Positions 35,330-48,950 of a stretch of 64,000 nucleotides of DNA are shown here, one piece after another. How positions within the stretch are numbered: the first letter of the stretch is position 1; each line of letters opens with the position of its first letter. Where the stretch lies: contig NC_088175.1 in assembly GCF_028769735.1 (NCBI RefSeq), forward strand, positions 8,246,001-8,310,000. The letters run 5' to 3'. Source of the DNA: Zonotrichia leucophrys gambelii (lineage: Eukaryota > Chordata > Aves > Passeriformes > Passerellidae). Below the pieces are notes generated by a model that saw only the letters and a list, made by a program, of their open reading frames with translations, had not been told where the DNA came from and made no database searches. Position numbers and translations under genes: made by a program.

Positions 35330-38300
35330 ATTCATGAGAAACTTCAGACCTGAAATAAATAATGTTAGCAGACCACTTTCCTTGGCATTAAAAAACTATT
35401 TTATCATATTTCAATTGCAAATCATTTTTTTAACTGGGAGTTCTAGTCATCTTAGCTTAGAATCAAGTGTGCCAAATAGTGTTGGCAAATTAAGGACATC
35501 TTCAGATAAATTTGGCTTTATATGCTGTATATAGATCTCTATCCACTTCAGACTGTACTTTGCAATGCTCCCTTTCCTGACAGTGAACAGTAAGTATGAA
35601 TTGTATTTTCACATTCCAGTCCTCACATTAGTTGAATAAATGACACTTTCAGCTGTCTTATGACCAGAACGTGTTCTGACATGTTGTTAGGATGTGGGGC
35701 AGAGGGTGGTCTTCATGGGGTAAAGGATGATAAAAAGTGAATCCTGATGAGAATAAAAATCCCTGTGTTTCCAACCATGCAAAAACTGCTTAATCCATCT
35801 GCCTTTGGACTACCGGATACTCCACGGACAAACTGCAGGAAGCAGATAGAAGAGAGCAGCCTGGACTCTCGCCCAGGAAGGAAGAGGTAGGAATTACTCC
35901 TGGGGCTTTTCCCTGGGCAGCACAGCTCTCCACCAACTTCAAAATAGGGGTGTGCCTTCAACATAATTAAAACACTGGAAAAAGGATCAATCCAAGGAGC
36001 CAAGAATCACTTTTATCTTGCTAATTTACAAGGGGAATTTCATATGCACCTTATCTATTGGCAGTCAAACAAAGCAGATGCATCATTCTTTAAGGCAGCC
36101 GAAAGTCAACGACCTTTGTTGCCAAATGTCTGTCTAGCCATTTTTTTAAATTTCTTTGAAATCAGCTGGCACCAACAATTAGCACCCGACCACCCCCCAA
36201 ACTTTGGAAGAAGTGAGTGCCGGAAACCAAATCAGGATTCAAATATGGTAAATAACACCTCTCTCTGTGCACTGTGACTGGCTCGCTGCCACTAGCAAGA
36301 AGGTCTGTGCACAGTTCAGTCTCTTTGGGAGCCATTTCTGCTCTTCTTTAAACAACATAAATCCATTGAATAAGGCCATGCACCGTCAGAAATAAAGGCA
36401 AGAACCGGGCTTTTGTAAGAGCACCTGGCTGGGATCTCTCTTACAGTGTAATGAATGGCTTGAAGGGGTATTCAGGTGTCTTAAAGCTACTTCACTCTGG
36501 CCTTTTCTCTGGCCTTTTTCTTGTCCATTCTCTTCTCTCAACTTCTGAAAGTGTCTCAGTGACCTTAAGGGATTCACAGTTAAAAAAAGTGTTGAAACTT
36601 ACCATTTACTCGACTTGTTCTGAAGAATCAGCTATGAAAATGCGTTTTGCTACCAAGTGATTATTATTTTAAGGACAATATTCTGAGCATGTTTCTTTGG
36701 TGGCATCAATCACAGCTATCAAGTGAATTGAAAACATGTGCACTTCAGGCAGAGGAACAAAATGTTGTTTGTGATCAGTTCCACTTGGTTATTAGCTCTA
36801 TTCTGAGGAATTTCAGTTTCTATAGAAGATGGTACCAAAGAAGAGATGTAATGAATCACTACCAAAGATGGTGCCTGCTCTTCTCCCTTTCTGTCTTTTT
36901 ATGTCTTTTTAAGTTTGGTTTTTTTGGGTTTTTTTTTTTTTTTTCCTGCTTACCCACTCCCACCCCCACTGCAATTCTTTCCCAAGTGCTCTGATGCCAG
37001 AGGCTGGAAAGATTTTGCTTCCAAAGAGCAGCATGTGGCTCTGGAGTGACAGATTCCTGACTGCTGCTCCAAGGCATTGTTCACAGCAAACAGGGAGGCT
37101 CTGACCTCTCTGATCCCACAGCTGAGAGAGGAGGAGAGCAGGCTACTCTTGTAACCCCTACTCCTCTCTTTGTGTGCAGTGCATCTAATGGGGACACACA
37201 TTTGTACTGCTCTCTTCCTTCAGAGAGCAAGGCCCAGTCTTGAACTCTTTATTCAGGCTCTTCTCACTCTCACTGAAGTCTGGTAAAGCCAATGTCCTTC
37301 AGGAGCCTCACTACTGTATTTCTCAATGCATAACAAAAGTATATTTTCCGTTTCTAGTCAGAGGCATTTTACATTTCTCCTTTCTCTACTAATTTTTTTT
37401 TCATGGTAGAGCCCTGGCGCTACTCTTTCCCTGACAACCTTTTGGGGTTTTGAGGAGAATGTTATTGTTCTTTGGTGTCACAGTTAGAAGGAGGAGAAAC
37501 AACTTGCAAGCTCCTTTCCCTATGGACATCTGCTTGCAAATATGCTTTTTAAATAACTCTTTATATTGTGATAGTTTTATCAGAAAGTTAAACTCATCTC
37601 CTTGTACAAAAAGACAATTATAGTGATTAGACTTCTGGAATCTAGAATTTCAGGGGAAAGCATGCACCCTGTACAATAAACTGAGATTTCACTCAAGTTC
37701 CTTACCAGCCTTGTAGTAACCCCCTCCCCATTTCCCTACAAAATGTATTGGCATTTCCTATATGATTTCAATGGCTTTGAAATTTAATCCCTACAGAAGA
37801 TGTTTCAAATTGCTGCTATTATTCATGGATAGAAGCCCCTTAAAAAAAAATCTGATCTTCAAGGCACTGCATTAAAAAAACCCAGAAATTGAGGTGTGTA
37901 ATAGAAGATCCAATAAAATATTTGTAAAAATTAATGCTTTGGGGAAATAATAGTGAAGATTTGTAAAACTTGAAAGTTTCATTTTTGCACTGGCTTCATA
38001 GGAAATTTAACAGCAATGTTAAATTTATAAGGAAAATATATGTTTTCTGAAAGTTGAACACAGAGGATCCTCAGGAGAAAAGACTTGGTAATGTTTGGGA
38101 GCATAATGGGAGCTGTAAATTAAAACAAGAAAAATCCAGCCCTGAAATATTTGTGTTTATTTTGATGGTTTTTCTATCACAGATTCGTTTATCTTCAGTT
38201 TTATTCACTTATTTATTTATTATTTTTAAAAATGCTAAAGTGGTAACCTAGAATTCCTCTTAAAGTGAAATTTGAGTAGCAGAAGTTGGTGAAAGGATTC

Positions 38301-40674
38301 AGCATCAAATTATTAATGTCTTATTATTTTTAGTAACCAAGGTATCACAGTAATGATTTAAAAAGTTCATAGAAATTTTCCAGTAAATCCTCAATATCCA
38401 AAATTGGAAACATAAAGAAAATAATTCAGAATTACTGACAAAGTCATGACGATTAAAAAAAAACAAAAAAAAAAAGCAAAGAGTTATTTTAGTTTACAGT
38501 TTTGTTTTTTTTTTTAAATTTTTTTGTTTTAATTTTTGGTTTCTGTGGAGGAGAGGTGTTTATTTATTTTTATGTTGGGGGTTTTTTTTAAGTGTCAGGT
38601 CTCTGTTCTTTCTACTTATTTCTGCCCAAGAAATGAAGTTAATGCTGCTTGGGTAGGTCATGTAGCTGGACTTCCCAGAAGAAGACTAACAGAAATAGGA
38701 GAAACACAGCAAACTACCCAAAGACTGGGGTAGGAAATTGCATTTCAGCCAGCCATCCCATTCCTCAGCTGTCACCCAAATTTCTGAATCCTACTAGCAT
38801 GGTCAGATGCTTCAGTAACCCCCAGTTTCTGCAGCCTGCACCAAAAGAGAGCAAGGAGCTGTGAAATAATAGCACAGCTACTTTGTGAAGAAGACAACCC
38901 AAGTCTGGGAACTCTCTTAAACAACATGGATCCAGGCTGTGCTTTTCAGTCATCAGGACATCAGTGAAAGCTTCAGTTACCCACCCACCTGGGAATTGCA
39001 GACAGCCTGAAGGAGTCTTAGCTTCTTATTGACAAGTGTAATCAGTCTCCTTTGTAAAGCAGTAAATATTCCATACGGGCATGAAATTTACCTGAGTTCT
39101 TTTAAACACACCATCATCCAAAGAAAGATGAAAAAAATCTATGCTGGTTTTAACAAACTAAGTTCAATTTTGTCTTTATAGAGGAAATGCATAGAGGCAA
39201 TGTTCTGAGATCAAAAAAAACTTTCTTCCAGTTGAAGCTATTAATTACTCCGAGATTCAGGGCAGCTTCTGAAATTTGAACATCCTCCAAGGCTCAGGGT
39301 GAGGTTTTTCCCTTGAGTGGGAAGTGAGGAGATGCACAACTTCATTATCCTTTGGGCTTCTAGTACATTTCACTGTGAGGTATAATTGCCCTTCCTGAGA
39401 GGTGGTTTAAATATTTCCTGGAGGGACACATCAAGTGAGCTGTAAGTGTGGCCTGCTCTGCATCCCACCCTCTGCTGAGCCCCACCAGTTTGGACACAGC
39501 TGTTTATTCAGCCTGCAGGGTCACAGATGCTCCAGCCTGTGCACTTTGGCCATGCCAGAAGCTGATCTCTTGGGCTTGCTCTCTGCATAAAAAGGCAAGA
39601 TTGGTCTTCAGGGTACCTTCAAGAAACAGGAAAACTGAGCCTTTTGTAACACTGGATGCATTGCATGATGAGATGGGATCTGTATCCTGTAAATCCTCTC
39701 CCCATTTGTGTATTTCTGCCAAAAAGCTTCATTTGAGTTTCTTTGTTTCTGGTCTCTCTGGGTGATTCCTCAAGTCCAAGTAGCTGTTCTTGCAGACAGA
39801 AATGTGACCCCATTGCAGGGTGCAGAAAATGTGGGGTATTCTGGCATGAGCTGTTTCTTGTGCTCTTATCCCAGTGCTGGTCTCAGCCAACCTTTATTTG
39901 AGTATGTGAGCTTATCTTCTGTTAATAATTTAAACCCAGTCCTCACAGTGGAGCAGTGTCACTTTCAAAGATGAGAGGAGTATGAATATTTGGCTTTCTG
40001 TCTGTCTACAGAAAGCAAACAGCTAAAATGTCTAATTAGAAAGCTACATAAAATAATAGAAGAAGCAAAAGTTGAAGGACCATCCATTACAGAGAGACTG
40101 AAGGATTCCTGGAACTGCACTGACCATAAGCTCCTGTAAGCTGCAATTTCAGACAGAGTTTTAAGTAAATTCCCTTCTCAACTTCACTTGTCCCACATGA
40201 AAGAAATGCTAACTTTAACACAGCAGACAAGAGCCCTTAAAATGAGGCAAGAGGAATTTTTTATTTAAGTGAAACATCATGGGGCTCATCAGAGTATTTA
40301 ATAGTATTTTCCCTCCAGCTGTTTTTATTTATCTTTAAACTTCCAATAAAAGTTATGTTTTATTTCAAGAAGCAATCCATAATAAACTTTTCAGCTGATG
40401 GTAGTGGTTAGTGCCTATGCCACCAACAGTGATGATTAATTCTTTGGAGAAGAAATGAAAATTATTCTTTGCTATGCAGTACCTATCAAAATGAGTTTGA
40501 GTAGGGGCATTTGGGTCTTACCATCAATTTTCAAATTAGAGGAAACAATAATCCCATTCCATTGCTCTGTGATAATGCTGGGAACTTGAGATGGGGTCAG
40601 TTTCTTACTGGAAGGCAAACTCAGAGCAATTCCTGGTCTTGCACATCATTGCTTTAATTCCACTGTAATGGCAT
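35330..40674. other. Unannotated stretch with homopolymer tracts
   Basis: No gene is recognised. A T/G tract lies at 36906-36945 and an A-tract/T-tract inverted pair at 38455-38515. The segment 36040-36270 has some CpG and SOX-like CCTTTGTTGCC and AACAATTAG motifs, but no more can be said. Confidence 0.45.
38455..38515. repeat. A-tract and T-tract inverted pair
   Basis: A9-C-A11 (38455-38475) faces T4-G-T11 (38500-38515), so the C and G pair in a stem of about 14 bp with a loop of about 30 nt. It may be two unrelated homopolymers or the decayed ends of oppositely inserted poly(A) tails. Confidence 0.6.
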
Positions 40675-40775
40675 GACTCCCTGGGCTAGGTGCTGTCCAA
40701 GCACGGTGGGAGGGACAGCTCCTGTCCTGAGAACGCGCTGCACCAAGTCCTTGCAGACACACAGATGCACTGCCA
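40675..40775 (+). mobile_element. Possible ancient amniote interspersed repeat fragment
   Basis: GGGCTAGGTGCTGTCCAAGC, then GGGACAGCTCCTGTCCTGAG, then 'cttgcagacacacag', resembles the widespread amniote repeat block 'aggtgctgtacaaacac ... gacagtccctgcc ... agagcttacaatc'. The family name is uncertain. It is a fragment of about 100 bp without clear ends. Confidence 0.4.
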
Positions 40776-43700
40776 ACCAAACCCTTGAATTGAATGAGGT
40801 GTTTTAAACATACCAAATCAAGCATATGTAAAAATCTACATGAGATTTGGGCCATATAAGCATGGATCAAGGGTGAAGACTTAACTATTAGTTATTAGAT
40901 CACAGTAAGTATACCAATTCTCTTCACTTTAAGTGGAGATGACAAAAACAGCAAGGCTGCACATAAGCTCTCCAGCTAAGACATGACTTCATTCAGGCCT
41001 GTGGCCACAAAACCAACTCCTTTTCTGACCCCAGGTCTCTGTGTCTTGCCTTCAGCACACTGTCTGTTATAGCATCCTGCCTGCTCCCAAAGGTCTATCC
41101 CACGGCTTCATGGAAAATGCCCTTCCCAATGCTGAACTAATACAGATGGATTTAGGCATTAATTCTGCTTTTGTCCAGCTGCTGACAAGGAGGAGGAAAC
41201 TATTGAGACAAGCTCAATTAGAACCAGTGGCCTCTGAAGCTCACAGGGCTGCTAGTTTCTATTGAGACAAAGTAGAATATTTACCCTGGTCAACACTTTG
41301 GATGCTCATTTTGTGTGGGTCTTTTTGACCAGGGTCTGACCCTACTGTTTGGTACAGTAAACATGGTTTTATCCACAAAGCTGAACCTTTTCTGTGTGGA
41401 GTTGTCTGCTAAAACCTCTTCTCAACAGCAAACAGAACATGCTTGATTACTGGCTGTTGTACACAATATTGGAAGACTAAGGGCGTCCAAGATGTTTCCT
41501 TTAGGAAGGATGCTGAGTTGGAAATTTTTACTTCACTGTGGTCAGGATTGGGCCTACTGTAAAAATACTTGTTCATCTTTATTTGGACTTTCCACTGGAG
41601 CAGAAGGACAGACCAGCTGACCGATCTCTTTTCACCTGGTGTTTCTTTACTTTCTTCTGTTCATGCTCTCATGTCATATTTATACCAACTTGCATCATAC
41701 TCACTGTGTGTTTTACAAGAGTGTGTAAAAGGAAAATACTGTAGCATGTACCACTTCTTCTGGACACATGAGTTTCTAAAGTTGAGTGCAATGTTTTATA
41801 TTTGCTAAACTTCAATCCACAAAAAAATTTCTGTGGATGTGTGTGTGTGCACACGCATTACAAAAGGTGAAGTTAATGAGGAAGAGAAGATGGAGAACTG
41901 AGGCTCGTTTGGCTCTCTTTGCACTAGTTTTTTATGAAGTTTCCTTCTCTATACAAATGACAACTGCACATTTTCCTCATGGAGAAACCCAGTCAGCCAG
42001 GGGCATGAAGTTGCCAAGGGCAGTCCAGGGACTGCTATTTCACTGATCTTTTAATAATATGATCCAAGGCTTTGTGAATAAAGACCTTCAGACGAATGCA
42101 GAGTTCTGTGGGAAGCCAGTGGAGGGAGCAGAGGGATTAGAGGACTTGTTGGAAAGGTCTGCAGGAGTTTGTATTTCTAAATAAAATATGTAGCAAGAGT
42201 CAAAGTTTTCAAACTACTGAAACTTACTGCCCTTGTGTTTGTTAATGCTATTCAAAAATAATAGTGCTTCCTTCAAACAAAAACAAACATAAAACTTATG
42301 CAGAAAGCTATTTATTTTCAGAAGGCTAATATTCACAAGTAGGGTGAAATCATAACTCTTTTATCCTCAGTAGGAATATTGAAACGGAATCCAACAGGGA
42401 CATGATTATGTCCAGGGCCATTTGGTCAAGTGGCCACAAAGTACATTGGCCACAAGGCCAGATATACCTGAATTATTCTTCTGGGCCTCTCTGTCATATG
42501 CTTTGCAGATTTCACAATTTCCAAGGCAAACTTTGGTCTTCATCTAACTGTGGTCAAAAGCTAATTTAAAAGAATAAGCTCACACAAGATTATTTAACTA
42601 ACTGTCATTAGTATGGATTGGCTTCAACCTTGTGATCTGATCATATTCCCATAGACAGCCCACCATGCCTAGCTTTTGCATCTGTAATAGCATTCACTGT
42701 TGTTGATACTTAAAGATAACACTGCACACAACAAAAGAATTATCACATTTTTGCAGGAAATAATTCATTGATTCACTGCCAGGTTTATGGTTCCTTTCAT
42801 TTGTTTGTTTTGGCAGTTGTACCCCTTCAAAAGTTTGCTTCTGTATTTTAAAATGCTAAAGAGTATCCTTTTAATTAAATTGCTGTTTGGTGCACATGCT
42901 ATCCCATTCTTTACTTGCTTAAAAGCCATGTGTTTATAAATGGGAACTTCCCTTTTGCACTGAAGTTTAACTGTAAGGAAAGCATATGGTTTAACTCAAG
43001 TTTTTTTCCTAGAGTTTGGTTGTGCCTCAGTTTCCTGCCTCAGGGTTTTCTTTTATATCTTCAGATTATCTAAATACAGTGAGCAGGTTACTGCTCCACT
43101 AAATTAAAAAAAAACCCAAAAAGCTCTGTGCTTGCCTAATAGTTTCTTAATTCCTGAGGAAACTTAAGCAAAAAAAAAATTCATAAGTTGTATCAGGTGT
43201 TTCAACTTCCTCATAAATAGGAACCTCCGCCAAAAAATAACAAAAATATCTTTAAGTCTGGTGGGAGGGCTTTAAGTTTCTTGGAATGATTTCTGTTGGG
43301 AAATCTCAGTGTTGTGAGATTTCTCACTTTATTCCACAAGAATTCCATGAATTCTGGTTTCCTTTGTCACCTGCAAGTGTAAGCAACAGGAATTTTGTGA
43401 CATCTCTCATTTTTTCCTTCTTGCTTCTTTGAGGTGAAGTTTAAGAATATCGTGCTAGAACATTTGTTGAATAATGCACGCAAGTAAATTTTTTTAACTG
43501 TGAGAGTGCTTAGACTTTGGAATGCGTTTTAAGAAGTCAGCATGAGTGCTAGGAACCTCAAAGGAATTATTTGCATTGATTGGTAAATCCAAACTGTAAC
43601 TGAAAAGTAACTTAAAGGCATAACTTGCTGTTTTCATAGTGCTTATCTCCAACACATTGTCTTCTCGTTAAGACTGAGATATTTCAGGTGAAAATAATAC

Positions 43701-45949
43701 TCCAAACAAAGTTTAAGACCATACTTGGACTAAAGAAACACCAAGTAGGGAACTTGGTTTTGATTTTTGCCATATTTATGGTCCTACATCCCTATTACGG
43801 CATATTCCAACATATTGATTCTTCCATTGTTTCCATGGGAACATCCTGATGTCTATAATTACCAGAAAGTGTTCAATTAATATAAAACACTGTGGTAAAT
43901 CTTTCCTTCTGTACTCCCAATTCCATGCAAAAGGTGTAGCCAAGATGCCATTTATAGAATAATATAAATAGCTGAAATGCTATTTACTTGCATAACTCAT
44001 TTGTTCAAAGAAATGAGTCTCTGGGAGTGCATTTTCCTCTGCTAATGACTGAGCTTAATATTAACCTGAGTGCTTAAATGAATTTGCTGATCGCAGCTAA
44101 GGCTCACACAGACCTTATTCAACATGAGTTACACACACTGTTGGCACCTGTAGCAGTGCCTGCTTAAAGGAAACCTAATTTGAAAGCAGTACACAGAGAT
44201 ATTTTCTTTACTCTTTCCAGGAGACTTTAGTTTCTACCTTGAAGTTAGGTTTAAAGTAAATACACACTGAGCAGGAGACAGAATACGAGTTTTGCCTTCC
44301 CACTCTCTGGCTCACAAACAGAGTTTCAGTCTCTGAACTTTCATCTTTATGAACTTTTTATATCAACAGTTTTTTGTTTGTTTAAACAATGTCAATTTTT
44401 TAGCATTTAAATAAAAGACTATCTCTTTGTATAGTGTAGATGATTTAAAAAATGACCCTTTTTAAAAACAGGATATGACAATCTGATAGAATAATCTCTA
44501 ATCATCTATAGGACAAATATGGCAGCACTACATATGCCAGGTAAAATGTCAATAAGACTACAGCCAGAGTAAAACACAGTATAATTAAGTGATTTCAAGC
44601 CCTTGATGAGCAAAGAAGTCTAGATTAGTTAGGAAAATAAAGGGAAAAATATGCAGTGCTGAATTCTATGGTAACTAGAGGACGACTGAACCTGCAAACT
44701 TGGAATTCAGAGAGCTGGTTGAAGGGATATTTAATGTTTTAGCATACGCCCACCTCAATTAAGAAATGAAATATGGAAATCCACTGATTTCTGGGCTTTT
44801 TTACCACTGAACAAAAGGTATTTTCTGTATAATACCATTATTTCCCACCAGCATGTAACAACCATTTGACTCAGGAAGGCAGAGGTCAGCATTTTGATTT
44901 CTGAATTCCTTGAAGACATTTCTTAAAATAAAGACATAAATGCTTTTCAAATTTTCATAGATATTTGGAATTTTAATTGAATGTGTGAATACTCCTTGCT
45001 GGAATATCAAGCCTCTGCTATTAATTTAGAAGTGTCTCTGTAAGCACTCGGGTATGAACTCCATTCCTTCACAAACAGGCCAATGAATCCTGTGCATCTG
45101 ATGTGAGGAATCTGGTCTCTGAAGATTCTCTGTGGAGTTATGGGGCTGGAATTTCATTGAGTAGCTGATAACTGCACCACTTCAGCTCCTCCTCCACGAG
45201 GCTCTTGAATATCCAGCTCGCAATCACCAAAATGGCATTGCAAAATAAGTAAGTTCCCTCACAAGGGAGTAAAGAAAACTAGGTTAAGATATGTACTAAC
45301 ATACAGGGTGCCATTCCTAACAACATCAATGGAGTTGTTTTTATTTACATCACCAGAGAGTTTGGAGTAATCTTCCCTGTGTTGTCACAAGCATGATAAA
45401 CAAGTTTGAAGATTGTTTAAAGAAACCATTTTAGCTTTGTTGATTACTCAATCTCTGCAGTCATTTATTGCTCCAATACTACAAAGTAAGAGAGATTATC
45501 TTTTAATTAGGTGATTTTTATCCTTGTAACATCTTCAACTGCACTAGATATTCATTAAGGTTTTTTTCCTCTCCCCCTGCAACTTTCTTGAATAAGCTTT
45601 CATGTTTCTCTGCTCTTTTCCCTGGTGAGTTGTTGATCCAGGGACCAATGAATGTTAGTAATACATCTATTTATTCCCTAATCATTATGAATGTTTTTAA
45701 ATGTACTTCAGAAAAGTATTTGTAGGCTATGCACTCAAAACCGCTTAATCTCTATAAATGCTTAGAATGAAAAATTGTGAAATTTATCTATGTGTGGAGA
45801 AAAAACTCCTTAAATTTTTTGTTATTCTTAGTGTAAAACTTCTTGTGTACAAACATGGAAAAATATTACATCCAATTGATAACATTTTTTTGAGACTGAG
45901 AGCTATACTAATTCTTAGTAGGTTTGCCTGCCTTCAGTGCAGTTCACAA
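40776..45949. other. AT-rich unannotated stretch
   Basis: No gene or repeat family is recognised. A (TG)n run at about 41839-41855 leads into CACACGC. Short open frames lack domains. Confidence 0.45.
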
Positions 45950-46062
45950 AAAGTCCTTTAAGATGTTTAAGAATAATGGAAGTTAATAATCCTATCTCTG
46001 TTTTATCCATGAGATGATCCAGAGGTATTGATCCTGCCTGGAGACATGAGGAAAGGCTATCT
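45950..46062 (-). mobile_element. Possible CR1-like LINE 3' region fragment
   Basis: The minus strand reads CCTTTCCTCATGTCTCCAGG, then CAGGATCAATACCTCTGG, then 'atcatctcatgg', then CTTAAACATCTTAAAGGAC. The order resembles the CR1/L3-like non-coding 3' region (CTCATGTCTCCAGGCAGGATCA ... ACCATCCCTG ... CTTAAAAATCTCC). No terminal repeat is seen, so this is a fragment call. Confidence 0.4.
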
Positions 46063-48950
46063 GATCTTTGGAAGTCCTTCCTACACTTCCTTTCCAAGAT
46101 CAGAGGATTAAATTCATAGCCATTGCTCTTATTGCAAAAAGCAGATGAGTGGATTCTTCCATCTTACATGTCAAGTTCATGGCAAATTTACAGGACATTC
46201 ATGATGTAGTTAAAGAGGTGTTGTTATTGTTATCAACATGTCTCATGGTGGGTGAAGATTTGTCATCCTAGGTGACAGAACTATTATGTTTGAAGAGCCA
46301 CATTAGCATTTCCTGCAAAAAAATTGGAGGGAGGACACTTCTGAAAACTCTATCCAAAATAATAAAAACAGCATAAATGGGTAAGACCCTCAGGCTCTTT
46401 TTTCCAAGTGAGTGAGAAGTGGAAAGCTTTTGACCCAGAACTCTTGTATCTGACAACATACATTCTCCAAAATATAAGCAGCATTGGGAAGGTGCCAAAT
46501 GAGAGAATTGAAGTTATGCATACTCCTAAATTGCTTGGGATTTTCAATGAAAAAAAAACCCGACAAAACAGCACCTCTGAGGTGCTGAAGAAAATCAATT
46601 AATGTTTGTAAGACAGGATGCCATGGAAGGCAGAAATATTTTGGTGACAGAACAGTGTTTTGTGCCTGAATAAGTAAACTTGTGCTTGGAGGCACAGAAA
46701 TTCCCCAGTTCCCCAAGGGCACCAAAACCTTTAGAGCCAACAGAGGATTTGTGGCAAAATCTGCAGATGGCTCTGCAGGAGGAATGCATGCAGCTGTGTA
46801 CAGCTGGCTTATGGCTGCTTGGCTTTGTGTTGGCAACCCAGTTAAGCAGATATCTTTTTGATGGTGGAGACAAAAAAATAATATCCACAGATGCTAACAC
46901 ACTCCCCCTCAGTGGTTTCAGCACTTCAGCTCATAGCAGTAGACTTGTTCCTTACCTTGATAAAGATTTGCTGTTAGTTTATGCTCTCCCTTCAAGTGAG
47001 GGACTGTTGTTAAATTTCCTTACTTCTAAAATATGCTGTAAGTTAGTATTTTTTCTTTTTTCCTTTTTTTCCCCATTTTTCCTTTTTTTTTTTCCCTGAA
47101 AACGCAATCATAAGCCACCAACAGTAGATTGAGGTAGCCTTATTCATAACTCCTCTCTGGTATCTTCAAATATCAAGCATTAAAATATTCAGCTAGATAA
47201 ATTCCAAAATTAAAATATCTAATCTGGTCAAAATTATAAATTTCTGACCTTTGGGAAAATAACAATATTCAATTTCTTTTTCCTATTCTTAAAAATAAAA
47301 TTTGAAAAATTACTTTTTAAAAAACTGGTTTTGTTTGGAAACTTTTGGGGTTTTGGTTTTTTTTAAAAGATAATTTTTTAATTTTGTAGTTTCTTATATT
47401 ATATCAACACATGCCAAAAATAGTCATGCATAATCTGCTGACAGATTATAATGTGGCATTGGTTAAAATGTTCTATTGCTTTTCATTTGTTCATTGTTTT
47501 TGTAACAAAATGCAAAGTTGTAATTTGGGATGATGCAGAATGTTTCAATCAGTATTAAGTAGCATCTGCCTTAAAGCCTAAAAATAATTTATTTAAGCAT
47601 TTTCTCATTTTACAGGAAACCTAATCATGTTCATGTCACTTTGAGGGGAAAAAAAAAGTCACTTGCCTTGAAACCTCTTTTTCTAACAAAATGTTCTGTA
47701 TTAAATTTTTCTATATAGATCTGGTTGGCATAACTTTATAGCTGATTGAACAAATGTTCTCAAAAAAGTCTGCCAAGTTTATAATCCAGTATCACTTGTT
47801 TCTGGACAGCCCCAATCTCTTTGGTCACTTTTAATTCAGAGATTCCAGATCCCCGATAAATGACTTTACAATGCAAAGTCTTTAAACAGAGCTCTTAAAG
47901 CCAAAATTATTTCAGTCCCTGGGAACCCCTCCACTGATCATAACAGATGTTTAATCTGGTCATTAGTAAAGGGTAAGCATGGCAAAACACTTTCATAAAT
48001 TGATTTTACTGGACGTGGATACAGGAGAAGTGTCTCCCAGAGTAACTGCTGATTCATACAAGAGAACAACCACCTGATTTTTGAGAGTTACAACAACATC
48101 TCTTGTTGCCAAACCTTGAACCTTCTGCAAAGTCCATTGGGACTTTAGAAATTTTACAAGTGATTCAATGAAAGCAGAAGCATTGGAGCTCCCCTGCAGT
48201 GTCATGTGGCTAATCAGAGTTCTGTGGAGCATCTTGTCAAAAAGGACATAATTCTATGTCAGACCAACTTGTCCCTGCTTAGATATGTGCAGAGATCATT
48301 GCTCAGGAAATTATATTTAACTGTAAGGGTGTGCAAGCACATGTGTGTGTGTATGCACATGTGTTAATAGAGAGATGCATGTGAACTCTGCAAAAAAATC
48401 TGCTGGTGAAAAAGGATGATTGGATATAGCATATGCAATAAAATTAAGATGTGCAGAGATAATTTCTTAGGAATATAGCCTAAGTTTAACAATTTGTTTC
48501 TGAATAATTTAATTTTCAGTTTTAAGCCTTTAGAATTATGGTCTATTTATAATTGGAGCCAGAGTCTGCATGTATTTTAAATACAAAGAGAGGTTCCAAC
48601 AGTCAAGTTGTTATATTAGTTGGGAGTTTAATTAATAACACACTAATTGTAGAAGCCAACATCAAGAGCCACATCATATTGTTTCTATTAAATTTTGAAA
48701 CTGTTTGAAATTATTTAGTAATTTAAAAAGATGAATTTCTGGGTAAAGTGTTATCTTTTCATAGGGATATAGTTTACTTTGAGTTCTTTCACTTTGCAGA
48801 CTACAGAATCCTTCACCCGGTTCTACATTTCAGTGTGCTTTTGGATCTGGACAGTAGGGCGTATTGTCACATTTATGCAGAAAGGAAAGAAACTCAGTCT
48901 AAAGCCTTTTGTCAAAGTTCACCTAAGGTCCCCAGAACATAAATATTTAG
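46063..48950. other. AT-rich unannotated stretch
   Basis: No gene is recognised. Open frames of 139-148 codons on opposite strands at 46390-47099 overlap each other and lack domains. An alternating purine-pyrimidine run at 48329-48365 is listed separately. Confidence 0.45.
48329..48365. repeat. Alternating purine-pyrimidine (TG)n run with CACATGTG motifs
   Basis: The sequence 'gtgtgcaagcacatg', then TGTGTGTGTATGCACATGTG, is almost entirely alternating purine-pyrimidine and potentially Z-forming. Confidence 0.7.

Noticed and set aside
34391..35335. Minus-strand open frames of 307 and 314 codons
   Set aside because: They are almost wholly Lys/Glu/Arg because the strand is pure purine; length comes from absence of T in stop codons, not from selection.
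46390..47099. Overlapping open frames of 148 (minus) and 139 (plus) codons
   Set aside because: They overlap on opposite strands and neither shows a known motif.
47993..48232. Minus-strand 79-codon frame considered as a LINE or exon remnant
   Set aside because: Looks somewhat protein-like but I could not match it to any family; a translated search would decide.
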